Source: Wolfiporia cocos (lineage: Eukaryota; Basidiomycota; Agaricomycetes; Polyporales; Phaeolaceae). Taken from it: a stretch of 64,000 nucleotides of DNA. Position 1 is the first letter of the stretch. Each line of letters begins with the position of its first letter. Under the pieces are notes generated by a model. It ran no database searches. It was not told where the DNA came from and saw nothing but the letters and a program-made list of their open reading frames with translations. The position numbers were made by a program, and so were the translations under genes. Location of the stretch: assembly GCA_029448655.1 (NCBI GenBank), contig JACCLO010000013.1, forward strand, positions 2,356,001-2,420,000, written 5' to 3'. Shown piece after piece: positions 43,616 to 55,743 of the stretch.

Positions 43616-44374
43616 CTACAGGACACCAGAATGGGTGATTACGATGGGTACCGACGGTCTCCGCAAGATATCGTCCGGAGAATAGTACGACTGTATTTTT
43701 CTGACCACGTCCATTCCCGAGACCACCTCGCCAAACACGACGTTCCTGCCGTCGCACCATGGCGCGGGCGCCGTCGTGACGAAGAACTGCCAGCCGGACG
43801 GCGTCACGCAGGCACAGAGCGGACGAGTGGGAGCCACTCACATGCGAGTTATTTGAGTGCGGGGCTCGATTGGCCATCGAGAGAAGCCCAGGTCGGTCAT
43901 GCTTTAGGCGGAAGTTCTCATCTGCCCAAGATGCCAGATTCCCCGTACGGCTCAGAATAAGCTACGTCGTCCGATAATACAGCATCGACGCACCTGGGAA
44001 CCGAGGGCCGTAGATAGATCGCCCGCCTGCGCCGTCCCCGCCCTGGATGTCCCCGCCCTGGATCATGAACTGGAAATCAGAGCGCGGGGGATTAGCACAG
44101 GGGAGCAGACGAATGAAATCACGGAGAAATCACGGACGTCCGGTATGATACGGTGGATTGTGGAATGTGCGTAGCCGAATCCATGCTCGCCAGACGCCAG
44201 CTCGCGGAAGTTGCGCGCCGTCATGGGGCACACATTATCGAACAGACGGAAGACGATGCGCCCCGCGGGCATGGAGTTGATGCTGATGTCGAACTGGCCC
44301 AAGCTCAATGCCGCGCACGCTGCAGCTCACGCGAGGGCACTCACGAACACATTAGGACCTCTGTGGGAGCGCAT
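43616..44374 (-). CDS. Cyclophilin-type peptidyl-prolyl isomerase, altered active site
   Basis: Five exons (44374-44345, 44293-44138, 44069-43994, 43921-43842, 43786-43616) give 170 residues, normal for a single-domain cyclophilin. The order is [113 protein letters not shown] and a SGVL end. The catalytic Arg (HRIIPD), the Phe of FF and the Trp are kept. However, the usual GSQFF reads NSHFF (Gln to His at the position of Gln111 in human CypA) and DGKHVVFG reads DGRNVVFG (His126 equivalent to Asn). Activity may therefore be reduced. The family catalyses proline cis-trans isomerisation. Confidence 0.85.
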
Positions 44375-47300
44375 CGAATGAGGTTGCGCGGCGAGCGTGT
44401 GCGAGATGGACGTACTGAATCATGATACAGAGCCGCAGCGCGCTGAAGCGAGGCAAGGAAGGGAACGGGGCGCGAGGGGGCACAGCCCATTTTTGAGGGA
44501 GGCGGAGGGGAGACTGGAGGGACAAGAACGGTCGGCCATTTCCGCCGCCTCGGTCGTGATCGGCGATCTCCGAACCCCGCTGGAGATCCCCGCCCCTCTG
44601 GCGATTTCCGCACGTCGGCCGCCTCGGCAAGCCACATCGTTCGTCTCCCGCGTCGCGGCTGATGCGTGAGCTGCTTTTCTGTAAGCTTTCATTGACTGAA
44701 TGGCGAGCTCGGGGTGTAATTGCACCGGGCAGCAGCCTGGTCTTCATCTTTGATTTCCTGCCACGGCTGTGCCCACGTACGCGCTGGCCAGGCTCTGTGC
44801 AGCAAGCGCCGCATGATGGCACTGGTCCTCCGGCGTTTCTCAGGACAACTTCGAGCACGGCGCTTCGCCGAACACGCTGTCCGAGAAGGCCCCACTCTCC
44901 GTTATGATACCTTCATTTCCACCTTCGTCCTGTAACACACGCTCCTCGCATTTCTGCAACGTCTTGTCTCGCGCGCTCTTGGATGCTTGCAGGCCCCGAA
45001 TCCCGGTACTCGGAATACGCCATTCCCACCGACCGCACTGCGACCAAGCGTCTGCGTTTGTATAGACTTTTAAGACGCTTCCTACTCGGCGGGACCTCGT
45101 TACACATCTCGGGACATCCGGCACGCGCTTCGCCATCCGCTGGCTATGATCCTCCAGGCACTTCCCGAAGCCGCCGCCTCGATGACCTGCGTGTTCGAAG
45201 CCGACATTCGCCCATTCTCAATGAAATTCTGCGCTTCCCGTGCTGTTTTCCTATTTCCGCGGCCTGCAAGGCGCAGCCGGAAGATCGCGATGGCCCCCGC
45301 GCGCTACCGACAGGCACGCACATGACATCCTTCGAGGCCGACGCTCCCAGGACGACCCACAGCGTCCGCCAGCGCGCGAAATCTCCGCCGGGCTAACCGC
45401 TCCAAGGCAAAACGACCCTGCCCCCGCCACCTGCAGCCCGGGTCTCGGCCTGCCCTGAGGCGCGCACCCAGGCTCTGATTTACGATAATCTCCCGCTAGT
45501 GCGACCCAAACGCTGATCGGCCTCTGCGCGACTTACAATATCCGGCGGCGGACGATCCTGCCGCTCCGCTCGGCGGGACGCATTCGCTCTCCCACGGCCC
45601 CAATGTGGCTAGCTTCCTGTGCAGATCTGCAATGACTTCACCCGGCCACCCATCACGGGGCTCGCATCCGACGCTGGCCCTCGCCCGTAGTGACCCCTTT
45701 GCATTGGCCTGTCGCTGCATTGGGCCGTTGTTCTTGATGACCACGGTCTAGGGCGGTCGGCCTCGAATGCGGACTGTGCCCGGCCTTGAGTACAAGGACG
45801 CGCAACGTTGCGCGAGAAACGGCCAGCCTAGCTCCGGGGCAAGCGTCCCATACCTATCACCTCCGCGACGGTGCGTGCGTGCGCACGCGCGGATCGCGAT
45901 TGATGCCGGCTGCGACGCTGCAAACCTGAGGCCAATCACGTACAACGCTGTGCGCTGTGCAGATTATCGTACGCCATGTTGTCGTTGACACTGATGATCT
46001 GCCCAATCGGTGACGTATCGATTGCGACGATTGGTCGAGTGTAGCTTCGGGACTGGCAGGCCTCGCTCGCATGCTGAAATTTGAGAAATTCTCATGCGGC
46101 CCTGAGCGTCAACGCCACCCTGAGCTCGGTTGTCCCGCCCGTTTTGATGCAGAATCTCATTGGCCGCTTGCAACGCAGAGATCTTCATATCCTGGCACAT
46201 ATTTTCACAGTACAAGGCATCTCCGCGCCCCGGTGATCAAATCCGAAACAGTTACCATCATCTCTCGGATCCTTGCGTTAATTTCTGCACTGCGCATCGA
46301 CGGTGCCCGTGGCCGATCTGTATTTTATTTGATGACCGGGAGTATCTACAAGGCGACGTTCGCGCACATCTGCGGCGGGCAGGCATCTCCCGACGACGCG
46401 AGATGAATACGTACGTAAGATCGCAGCCACATCACCACCGCCACCAGGCCGGCGTGATCACGCGCGGTCGCGGCCCGCCGAACAGACTCCACCGTCTGTC
46501 CGCATTGACGCTCTGCTCCCGGTGGGGGCTCGGTGGGGGCTGCAGGGCGACGGGAGCGGTAGCGCCTCGACAAGGTTTATTTTCGGCCGGACCGTGAGCG
46601 CGCGACGACCCTAACGAGAACAGCCTAACCCAGATTCGTGGCCGGCGTGCCCATCTGACAGATCGGCGGCCGGGACGCGTCCATCTCCCGCGTTGAGTGC
46701 GCTGGCGCCGCACAAGGATGGGAGAGCCACGGGCACGAGAGAGATGGAGTCCCCCCTTTGCTTGCATGCAGGCCAGCAGGCCGCGGGCTCCGCATATTCG
46801 AGGCTGCGCGACACGCGCTATGTATCTCCGTGCACTCTCGTGAGATCGAAGATCCCCTTGGGCGACATGCGTAATGCGGCGACACCTCACAGACACTCGG
46901 TATGCGGCACTTTTGCGCATAGTGAAATTCAAATCATGCACAGAAGGGAATCTGCCACGCTACTGACTAATGCATCTACTAGCACGGAAGCACCGAGGGA
47001 AGCATCATACAACGAATCAGATTCGGGTGGTGGACTAATATTTCCACCCGTACCTGCCGAACAGATTGACAGATTGGTGTCCTATTACGGTGGCCATGGC
47101 ATGCATTCTCAGGCAGATATATGGCGCGAGGCAAAAGGCGACATCGCACATACACCTCTGGGCCAGATGCCGGAGGTTTCTAATGACCAGTCGGATAGCA
47201 GTGAATGCACCGACGTGTGAGAAGCAAGAAGCATGTCTTCCCTGGGCCCTATGACGAGGCTGAATAGGCTCAGCCATATGGGGCAATGGAGATACCATAA

Positions 47301-50300
47301 CTGTCAGTATGAGTGAGCATCTCGAGCGCGGCTGCAATCCGAGTGCTCCAGAAGGTTCACCTTGGAGTATTTTCGCGGGACACATAAGGTTGGAAATTTG
47401 TCTTACTGAATTAGCGCTTCTGTCTAGGCTGCTCGAAGGTGGCACGAAGCATCGACGCACCAGAAGGCACAAATGAAAGTGAGCAGAAAGAAGTATTGGG
47501 TCCTTGTGAGAGAATAACGGGCCGCTCGCTGATACGAACATCGCGCTCCTCCGATAACATCGGTGCTATCGTGCCCATCTACCCGTCGGCAATAGCGATA
47601 CTTTCCACCTTTCATCATGTGGCGGAATCAGGAGTGGCCGCGGCCCATGGACTTTCATCATATTCATTGCCAGCGGGTTATATTACGGCTAGAACACCTG
47701 ACATATGTGCTAATGTAACATTGAGAAGGCAGCTGATCCTCGACTGACCACATGTCAATGGACTCTGTGATACTCGTGAACTGGCACGATCGCAGCCATA
47801 GAGCGTTGCTAGTAAGCTATTCATGGGAATCGTCATACCTCCTAAGATGTCTAAAGCCTTGACAAACTATGAACACGCGTACCAGACATTTGTCTGATGG
47901 CTTCGAGGCGGAACACGAGTGTATTGTAAGAAATACGCGATATGTTAGGACATACATTGACAATTATCTCATAGGAGTTCTATCGGTGTGATCCTCCAGC
48001 TTTGTGACGGTAGCGCCCTACGGCAGATGTGAGTAATCCGTTGGAAGCCATTGGTCGTATTTTTAAGTAGCAGAGTGGTATTTCAGTACGAACCAGGGAC
48101 AGTCATTGGACGAAGCCCGCTGCGGGAATGGCGCGGCAACTTTGAAGTCTAATCAACCGCTGTATGGCACGCTAAATGGCACGCTAAGTCAACACCCCAG
48201 TAATTTCATATCAGTTTCTCTCGATGTCGTGAGTATGATATGACTAGATGCGGACCATCGCATGGTAGAAGTGTAATGGAAATTCATCCAGCATAGCCTT
48301 TGAAATCTGATCCGCGCGCCTCGAGCAATTCATGACATCAGCCCGGCACAGGCAGGACAACTATGCAGATCAACAGTTCAACGCATACAGCCATGAGTGT
48401 GCAGTCCAGACGGTTGTATAATGTCACTAAGATAGTCGCCACGATTGCCCAGAAGTGTGTGATAGATGCGCCGACGAGTGTGAGTTGTTGACCTTAGTTT
48501 CCAGCGCTTAAGCCATAGCTTCTATGGGCGCTAGCGCTCATCGATCCAAAACTGCTCATGGCTCAACGCAACATACATGTAGTTGTTCCATTGGCATTTG
48601 TACGTCGTTTGCTTGTACAGAAATAGGCTCACACAAACTAACATCCGATCTCCCCGATGCAGGACATAGACTCCGTGACACTCATGGATTTAAGATACTC
48701 TGGAGTGCCTGCAGATCAGCGTGGTATGGCCATTCAGACTAGTTTTTCCTTTAAATTACGCTATTCTCAGACTAAGTCTGAATAGGAGAATCTGGGTGAA
48801 TCGCTAGGCAAAAATCCTACGTTAGTGTGCTCTACAGCAGAGAGTCTGACTCCACGAACCTTGTCCGCTGCCACCGAACTCGGTCTCTGATGGACCCGTG
48901 TGAGTACCCGTGGATATCATCTACTGATCTGCTGTTCTGGATCTTTCACACGGAACGCCATGCAAAAAGATTTTCCGTTGAAGGTGCGAGGTGCGTCTTT
49001 GATATTGCCCGCTGTCCGCGTCCAAGGCCGAGTCCTTAACCAAAGCGGCGTGAAGCCGAGAGGAGATAACGCAGGTACGTAACATTTGCCAATTCTTCCT
49101 GCAGTATGTGAGTCGCTCTGTGCATCGGGTGGGAGGCCTTGTAGTCTCGGGCTCTCTACCGAGGGATTTCCTCGGAGTGTGCGAGATTCGTCTCCATGTG
49201 ATAGATCCTAACTTGTCCGTATCCGAATAGTCTTGTACGTGGAGATGCCTCGATGCGTCATCCCTATGTTGCCCATAGTCTTCTGTGGGCATGTATTCCT
49301 TACGTGAGAGCCAATGAGTACCGTCTTGTGCGCTGCTACTCGTCTATCGCCAATCCGTCCGAAGCTTTCAGCAAAATCGGGCACTGTCCGATCATACTTC
49401 TCCGTTGAACTTAAGAACCGTTACATACACGCAAGAAGGCCAATTGTCCGGGCCGGGATGCCTCTTAGCGACCCCCAGGTGACGAGAATGGCACGATGTA
49501 TGGCGCACATTGCTTTGTACTCGGAATGTTTGCATAGCGTTGATTGTCTGCTGCACGATTTCATCTCTTTGAGGATGCCTCATGCAGTAGGATTATCTAA
49601 TCTAAATCATGCACCTGAATTCAGCTTCATGAATTTTACATGATCCATCCAAGTGCGAACTTCAAAGTCTCATATATGACAGCAGTTTCTGTCAATGGCC
49701 GCGTCAAAGCTCACGATCGTGAAGACGTGACCTGCCTCCGAAAGGCATGTGCATGTCTTTGCGTGTATATCAATTCGAATTCTCAGTTGAGCAACTTCTT
49801 TTGTAAGTAAATGGCGATTCCGAATAAATTTTCCTCGTCGCACTACATGTTAGACGTCCACGTTGACGCTGACACTTCTCCAGACTCTCTAGCCTCCTAA
49901 TCTGACACTGTCGCCAGATTTGTAGTTTGTTTTACTGCAGCGGTATTTTGTAAACGCATTTAAGAAAAAGTAGATCAGGTGAGCGGTCCGCCCATGTACC
50001 CAGTTTACTGATTGCGGAATACAAATACCCCAGCGCGCCACACATAGAGATCAGGTTGGCGCTGCCGTTCAAGCGCTCATGCGCCATAAGAAACGTAAAT
50101 CACATTTGAACAGGTATGGTATTAGTATTAGACAAGGTGTAAGGTGTAACAACGAAGAAATACAGACTACGCTACATTCTGGGAGTGTCGAACGACGGAT
50201 ACAATTGGGCGATAATAACAAACGAAGCTACATATTGAGGCGGGGTATGCAGTGGACGCGCTTAAGGTGAGAGCCGACAGCGGGATACGAGATGAGCAGA

Positions 50301-50388
50301 TGATGAATCCGGCGCACCCGTCAACGGGGTTCATACGATCGTGAATCTGCAGACTAGCGTGAGTACATGTGCTTAGCGCCGACGGAGT
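44375..50388. other. 6-kb stretch without a recognised gene
   Basis: 44.4-47.0 kb is GC-rich with overlapping frames on both strands; a minus frame (45136-44840) ending FSDSVFGEAPCSKLS and a plus frame (46936-47220, LIFPPVPAEQIDRLVSYYGG) look protein-like but match nothing I know. 47.2-50.4 kb is less GC-rich with only short frames. No tRNA or LTR module was seen. Small-exon genes could be missed here. Confidence 0.3.
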
Positions 50389-53300
50389 TCACACGTACGC
50401 CTCGCTACGCCACCCCTCGCCTTTGGTGGCGGCGTCCGAGCGCTCCTGCGCTCGGTTCGCCCAGCCTTCGGGGCGGCCCGCGTTCGGGAGAATCGCCGAG
50501 TCGCGCTTATTCACCATTTTGAACTGTCCCGACTTATCATCCGCCTTGCTCTTGACACTCTGCGCCTCCTCCTTCTTCCGCTGGAACAACTATTGGCGCA
50601 TATGGTCAGCACGCTATCGCATGCTTGTACGGGCTACTTACGTCTTGGAGCGCTTGAGTCCGGCTCAACTCGGGGTTGTCACTCGCCTCCTGCATGCGAT
50701 CACGCACGGCGACAAGCTGGCCATCAACGTACTCCAGACCAGTCCGCACCGCATCAGAAATCGCCTTCTGAAGCTGCTTCTTGACCAGACCAGTCGCGAG
50801 CGGCCGCAGCGTCTTGTACAACAGATCGTGCTTCGAGTCTCGAATTGAGAACTTGAGCGTGCCGACCTTCACATGCACGTTCTTGACCTTGAATACGCTC
50901 GAGCTGTCCTTCCCCGCAGAGGCGACGTGCGCAGTAACGGAGAGGCCCTCGCCGCCAAGCAGAACGTCGGCAAGACCCGAGTCTGTCAGCTTCGGGAAGC
51001 CACTCTTCTTGCGGAAGTAAAACGCGACATCCCGCATGTCCGCCTGAATCTGACTGAACGTGAGAATAAATTCGTGGTGACCTTCATCTCTGCAATGTCA
51101 ATGTAAGTAAATGATCATTTGCGAGAAATTTACTCCATACTGAATAGCATTGTATGGACTGAATTTAATGAAGTTGTGCGCCTCCATGCTCACGATGTTC
51201 GGGAACAGGTTGCGTCCAGACAGCGCAAGATTCTCAATCACGAGATCGAACGTATCGTCCGTGTACTCAACACGGGGAATTGGAACATAGCCGACCTGTG
51301 ACGAACATCAGTCACACATCGCGTATCACGAAGAGCGTGCAAACGCACTCTGTCGATGATACTCGGCAAGATCACCTTGCGGATATCCATCCAGAGCTCG
51401 GGCTTGAACTTGAGGCTACCCTCGCTGTCGAATAGCAAGTCCTTTGTGAGCCGTGCCCAGTCATTTCCAAATCTGTATGACACGCGGCGTCAACCGTGAT
51501 GCCGCTGTTCATTCACGGCAGGCCATACCTCTGGTTAAGTGGGTCATCGCCGAGCGCCGTGAACCAGTCAGTCAGGCTGTTGAACAAGTTCTGGAAGTGC
51601 TGTTGGTAGCGCCCATCGTAGAAGCCCCTGCCTCGATCCATCAGACGGTTGGCTTCATCATTGCACTGTGGCTCAAGGACATAGCCCGGCTCGAGGAGGA
51701 CCTAGGCCGAGACGGGTTCAACAAGTCTCCGACGTCAACGGAGATCAAATTGTAGCTCACCCTACGCGCGTACGCATCGCAATCGCGGAACCAATTCCGC
51801 AACTCCTCGTCGTTCTGGGCATCCTGGTACAGCGCTTGCATCGCATCTCCGATAACACCGAGGCTCATCCCATTTGCAAAGCGCTCGAGCAGGGTCCTGA
51901 GCTGATCCATCGCGATCTGCAGGTTCCTGTCGCTCGTCAATGTGTTGTGCGAATCCTGGGCTATGATCCGGCCGCATTAACCCCACTGAGCGGCGACGGA
52001 TCGTTATACAACGCGTACCTTGGCCTGCAATGGTCTGTCCGTGGCTCGCGTACTCCTCAAGGAACCCCAGAAGCCAGACCATGCTCTCCTGATAATCTTT
52101 GTGGTTCTGGCATTCAATGATCACCTTCTTGCCACGATAAATGAATTGATCGCGTCGTTCAGGCGGGAAATATTCTTCACTCAGGAACTGCTTGGCGCGA
52201 TCGTAGTGCTCGCCCACACGGTCCTTGTGCTCTTGAGGAATGCGGTCAGACATCTGGTCCTTTTCAATCACAAGTTTGAGCAATCAACCGCAAATAATGA
52301 GCTGACACAGACCACGTACGCGGACACCACGGATCTTGCCCATCAACCCGTTCTTCTTTACTTGGGCGTCCTCTTCGTTATCGGGAATAGGGTCCCCGCC
52401 GACGGCATCAAGGGTATCGTCCTTCTGGCGGTACGCCTCCTCCTAAACCGCAATGCGTTAGTCACGGCATGTAGAATTCCCATATGCCATGTCTTACTTT
52501 TCCCCGGTCGGTCAGCTCATCCTTGCGCTGCTGACCCTCGCTGAATGCCTGAGCACCGCTCTTGACTTCGCCGTTGCCATGTTTGACCGTAGCACCGTGG
52601 CCGAGTTCGGCTTTGGGGTGTTGGGAGACAGTGGTGTCAGTGCCAGGCATGCGGGCTTCCAAGACCTGCGCATGTATGCGGTTAGAGCGAGAGATTTCGT
52701 CCACAAGATGCGCATACACCCACCGGAGTCTCATCGGGACCAGCTGGTCGCCCTCCCTCCGTGACGAATTGGTCTCGAGGTGCCGCGTCGTCGACCGTGG
52801 CAAGGCGCTCCTGGTCGGGTCGCGCAGCTTCCGCGACCTTCCCTGCGCCTCGCGCGAGGAGATCGCGGCCAATGATAGAGAAGTCAGATACGAGCTTGCG
52901 AACCTCCGAGTTCGTCAGGATGAGCGACAGAAGGGTGCGCAGGTGGGTGACAGCCTGCCGGCCGTCGTCCTGGACCTTCCCCTTGTCGACTGGGACGACC
53001 TCGCTGGGATCCTTCTTCGCAGGACTCGGGTCGACGGCACGCGTGTTCCAAATAAAATTCTGGAACAGCTCGTCGGCGTTCTTCTGCTTCACGATGACGC
53101 GCGCGGTCTCGATAATATCACGCGAGTCTTGGATGAGGCGCTGACCGTCGGGAGACAGCGCGTTCAGGTCGACGGGGGAATGGCGCAGAGCGTACGTCAA
53201 CGCCGCGTCGCACTGCTCGTTCGTGGGCATACGCGACTCGCGAAATGCAGAGACGACGCCGTAGAAGCGGAGTTTGCGGTCGACATCAGCAGCTTGCATC

Positions 53301-53429
53301 GCTTTGTCGTGCGGTTGCACGACGGAGCCCTGCGCAAGTGGAGTTAGCTCATGCTACCGCAGGTTGAAGGAGATTGCCTACCGAGATGGGTTTGTCAGAA
53401 ATGTCTTTGGGAGCTTGGGGAAGGGACAT
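50389..53429 (-). CDS. HAM1-like N-terminal/C-terminal domain protein
   Basis: Eleven exons join without any stop to 824 residues: 53429-53382, 53329-52724, 52665-52498, 52442-52320, 52259-52019, 51958-51761, 51701-51539, 51472-51349, 51295-51141, 51089-50642, 50589-50389. It opens MSLPQAPKDISDKPIS. Family-like landmarks are RKLRFYGVVSAFRESRMPTN, LILTNSEVRKLVSDFSIIGR, DQFIYRGKKVIIECQNHKDY, WMDIRKVILPSIIDR, VGYVPIPRVEYTDDTFDLVI, SGRNLFPNIVSMEAHNF and the C-terminal AFYFRKKSGFPKLTDSG block. Such fungal proteins are annotated as HAM1-like; their fold is thought to be lipid-binding, related to BPI-type domains, but no activity can be read here. Length, splice sites and absence of stops argue for an active gene. 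Confidence 0.85.
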
Positions 53430-55743
53430 GTTGTTGTGGTTCGTAGATCGTTAGGGTCGTAATTAGAGCGAAGGTTGTGGATCAATTGTTTGCTGTACAA
53501 TACGCGTTGGGAAGGGAAATGGAGAAAGTTGAAAACCGAATTGGCGGGGGAGTCTTATATAGTGCGATCCATGTTCATGACGCAGCAGCTGCAGCTTCCA
53601 GACGTCACCTTCGCCAAAGATGGAAATGATATTGCCCCCCTCCACCAAGCGCCCACGTGATGATGTCACCGACCTGAATCCTGCTCTTGTCCACCGAGCT
53701 TTCTGCGTCGTGTGCCACACTTGTACCTGAGACAGAGGGCTTCTTCGTACATGTATGCTGCGAGTAGCCGGCGCTCATTTGTCCATACGTATGTGCGAGC
53801 CACACTCGTCAGCGCATATCAATTGAAGCTGGAGTGTTCTTCTGGGCGATGCCCCACCCCAATCACGTGCCATTCCACACATATTCGTAGCCATATGTCA
53901 GAGAACAAGATCAAAACCGCAACTCAGAACCCTCTCCGCGCGCGAGACGGAAGAACGCGTCGTGACGCGCCGCACCTGCATCCGCGAACGCGTGATATCT
54001 GGCGGTGCGGCGGGATGAGGCTGTTGCCAAACACGCGCAAACTCCTGCCAGATCCTCCATTTTGATCAGATCCTGATCTAACCTCCTTTGCTTAAAATCT
54101 GTAATCAAAGTCCTTGCGTCACCGTGCGCTCGGGCCCGTGCAACACATCAGACTCCGACACGAGATATGTATTGACTCCTGAGCGCGGCCAGCTCGTTCC
54201 TCTGTTGATCCCGTACTACCTGCTGCTCCTATCCTTACGATGACCATACTTCTCTCGAATATGCACGCACCAGCACACGGAGCTTGTCATAAATGATTGG
54301 ATGCAACGGCGCACCCCCCACATCCCACGGCTGCCATTTAACCTCTGGAGCTTCCCAATACAAACTTCGCCAATCATAGCCTGCCCCCCAAGTTTAGCTC
54401 TCGCTTTTTCTCAGTATTTCTTGAAAGAATTTCGACTCTATGGAAGACTTGTTTCGGCGCTGTTCGGGCCTGGACCTCATTCTCAGTGCGAAGGACTTGC
54501 TATATGCGCATGCATTTCTCTCGAGGGTTATCAGTCTTCCTATCTTGCACTCTTTAAGAGGTGGTCCTTCTCCCGCTAATGTCTCTGTCTCTGCTCCTGT
54601 CGCTGCTCCGATCGCCCTCTTCCCCCTGACTCTGGGAATCTGCTGAATGTAGCCCTGCGCTATTCATCAATGCTTCGCATCACTGTGCACACTTCCCCTC
54701 CTGCGCCCTCTTCTCGGTTACCCAATAGATAATCTGAACACAAGGTTGAACAATAGCTACGGTCCTAGCTGCATCTAGCGATCTCTTGAACCTTGACTAG
54801 ACGCGCTTGCCTTTTAACTCAGGGTTGTATCGAAGTTCATTGCACTCTCATTCTCTGGGAATCGGAGCATCCTTCCGGGTAGCCCGATTTCTGTTTGCAC
54901 AATTTTGGTGAGTCAATCCCGGGGTTCCACATAGCCTGATACGTGGAACCCCATCAAGCCTGCCTCGGCATTCCTCCTGCGATAGTGATCCCTTTGTTAC
55001 CTGATTATCGCACGCAAAGCATACCCGCTCCCGGCAATTAGCCTTCCAACGAAGTGCGTGGATAATCGTGCGCATAAAGGTACGCCATCCATTGCGCCAA
55101 TGCCTCCTCTCTCCATCGCAGGACTCCGCATTTCGGGTCGTGGGCGCCATACAACCAGGCACATTCCTTGCTATCGATCATACAGGCTCATCAGTGTTTC
55201 TAGGTGTGTGCGCACTCAATCTAACACACAGAACGGCTTGTGCAGTGTCATTCCTGTCGAGGTATTGAGGCTGTATAAGGTCCTGTCGCATGTGCTTGCA
55301 TACTATAGCATCTCCGTATGACGATCAAATGATACTATTGTCTCACGTCGTAAATGGCGAGGGGAGCTCATAATATTTGTCAGTCCACTCTATCACTTGC
55401 TTCATGCTGCAGCTGCGGATCCATCACTCACACGCACTCTACACAAGCCGATTCACGCACGGTCGCGTGTGTTGTGGTGATCATCACACAAACGGTTGGG
55501 GTGAAGATGCGGGCTAGGACTAGCGTTACAGCGAGTATGCTTACGAGGTGTTCTTGGTATGATCTACAGGCATCGGCGAGCACTAATAAAGCCCCGGTAT
55601 GCAGGTAACGCGGTTGGTACGCTACATTGGTGCACAATGTGATCACTGTTCAAATGCTATGGGGGCGCGGTCCACCCAGTCAAAGTTGATTTGTCTATCA
55701 CGCAATTGGTCTACGCTGTGAAAAGTTTCCACCACTCTACCCA
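53430..55743. other. Intergenic region without recognised genes
   Basis: A minus frame at 53805-53600 (IQVGDIITWALGGGGQYHFH) precedes the HAM1-like start but has no recognised domain. The remainder holds only short frames. Confidence 0.3.

Noticed and set aside
48524..49643. Short plus-strand frames between the cyclophilin and HAM1-like genes
   Set aside because: They are 60-110 codons with no motif, no consistent splice structure and overlap with antisense frames.
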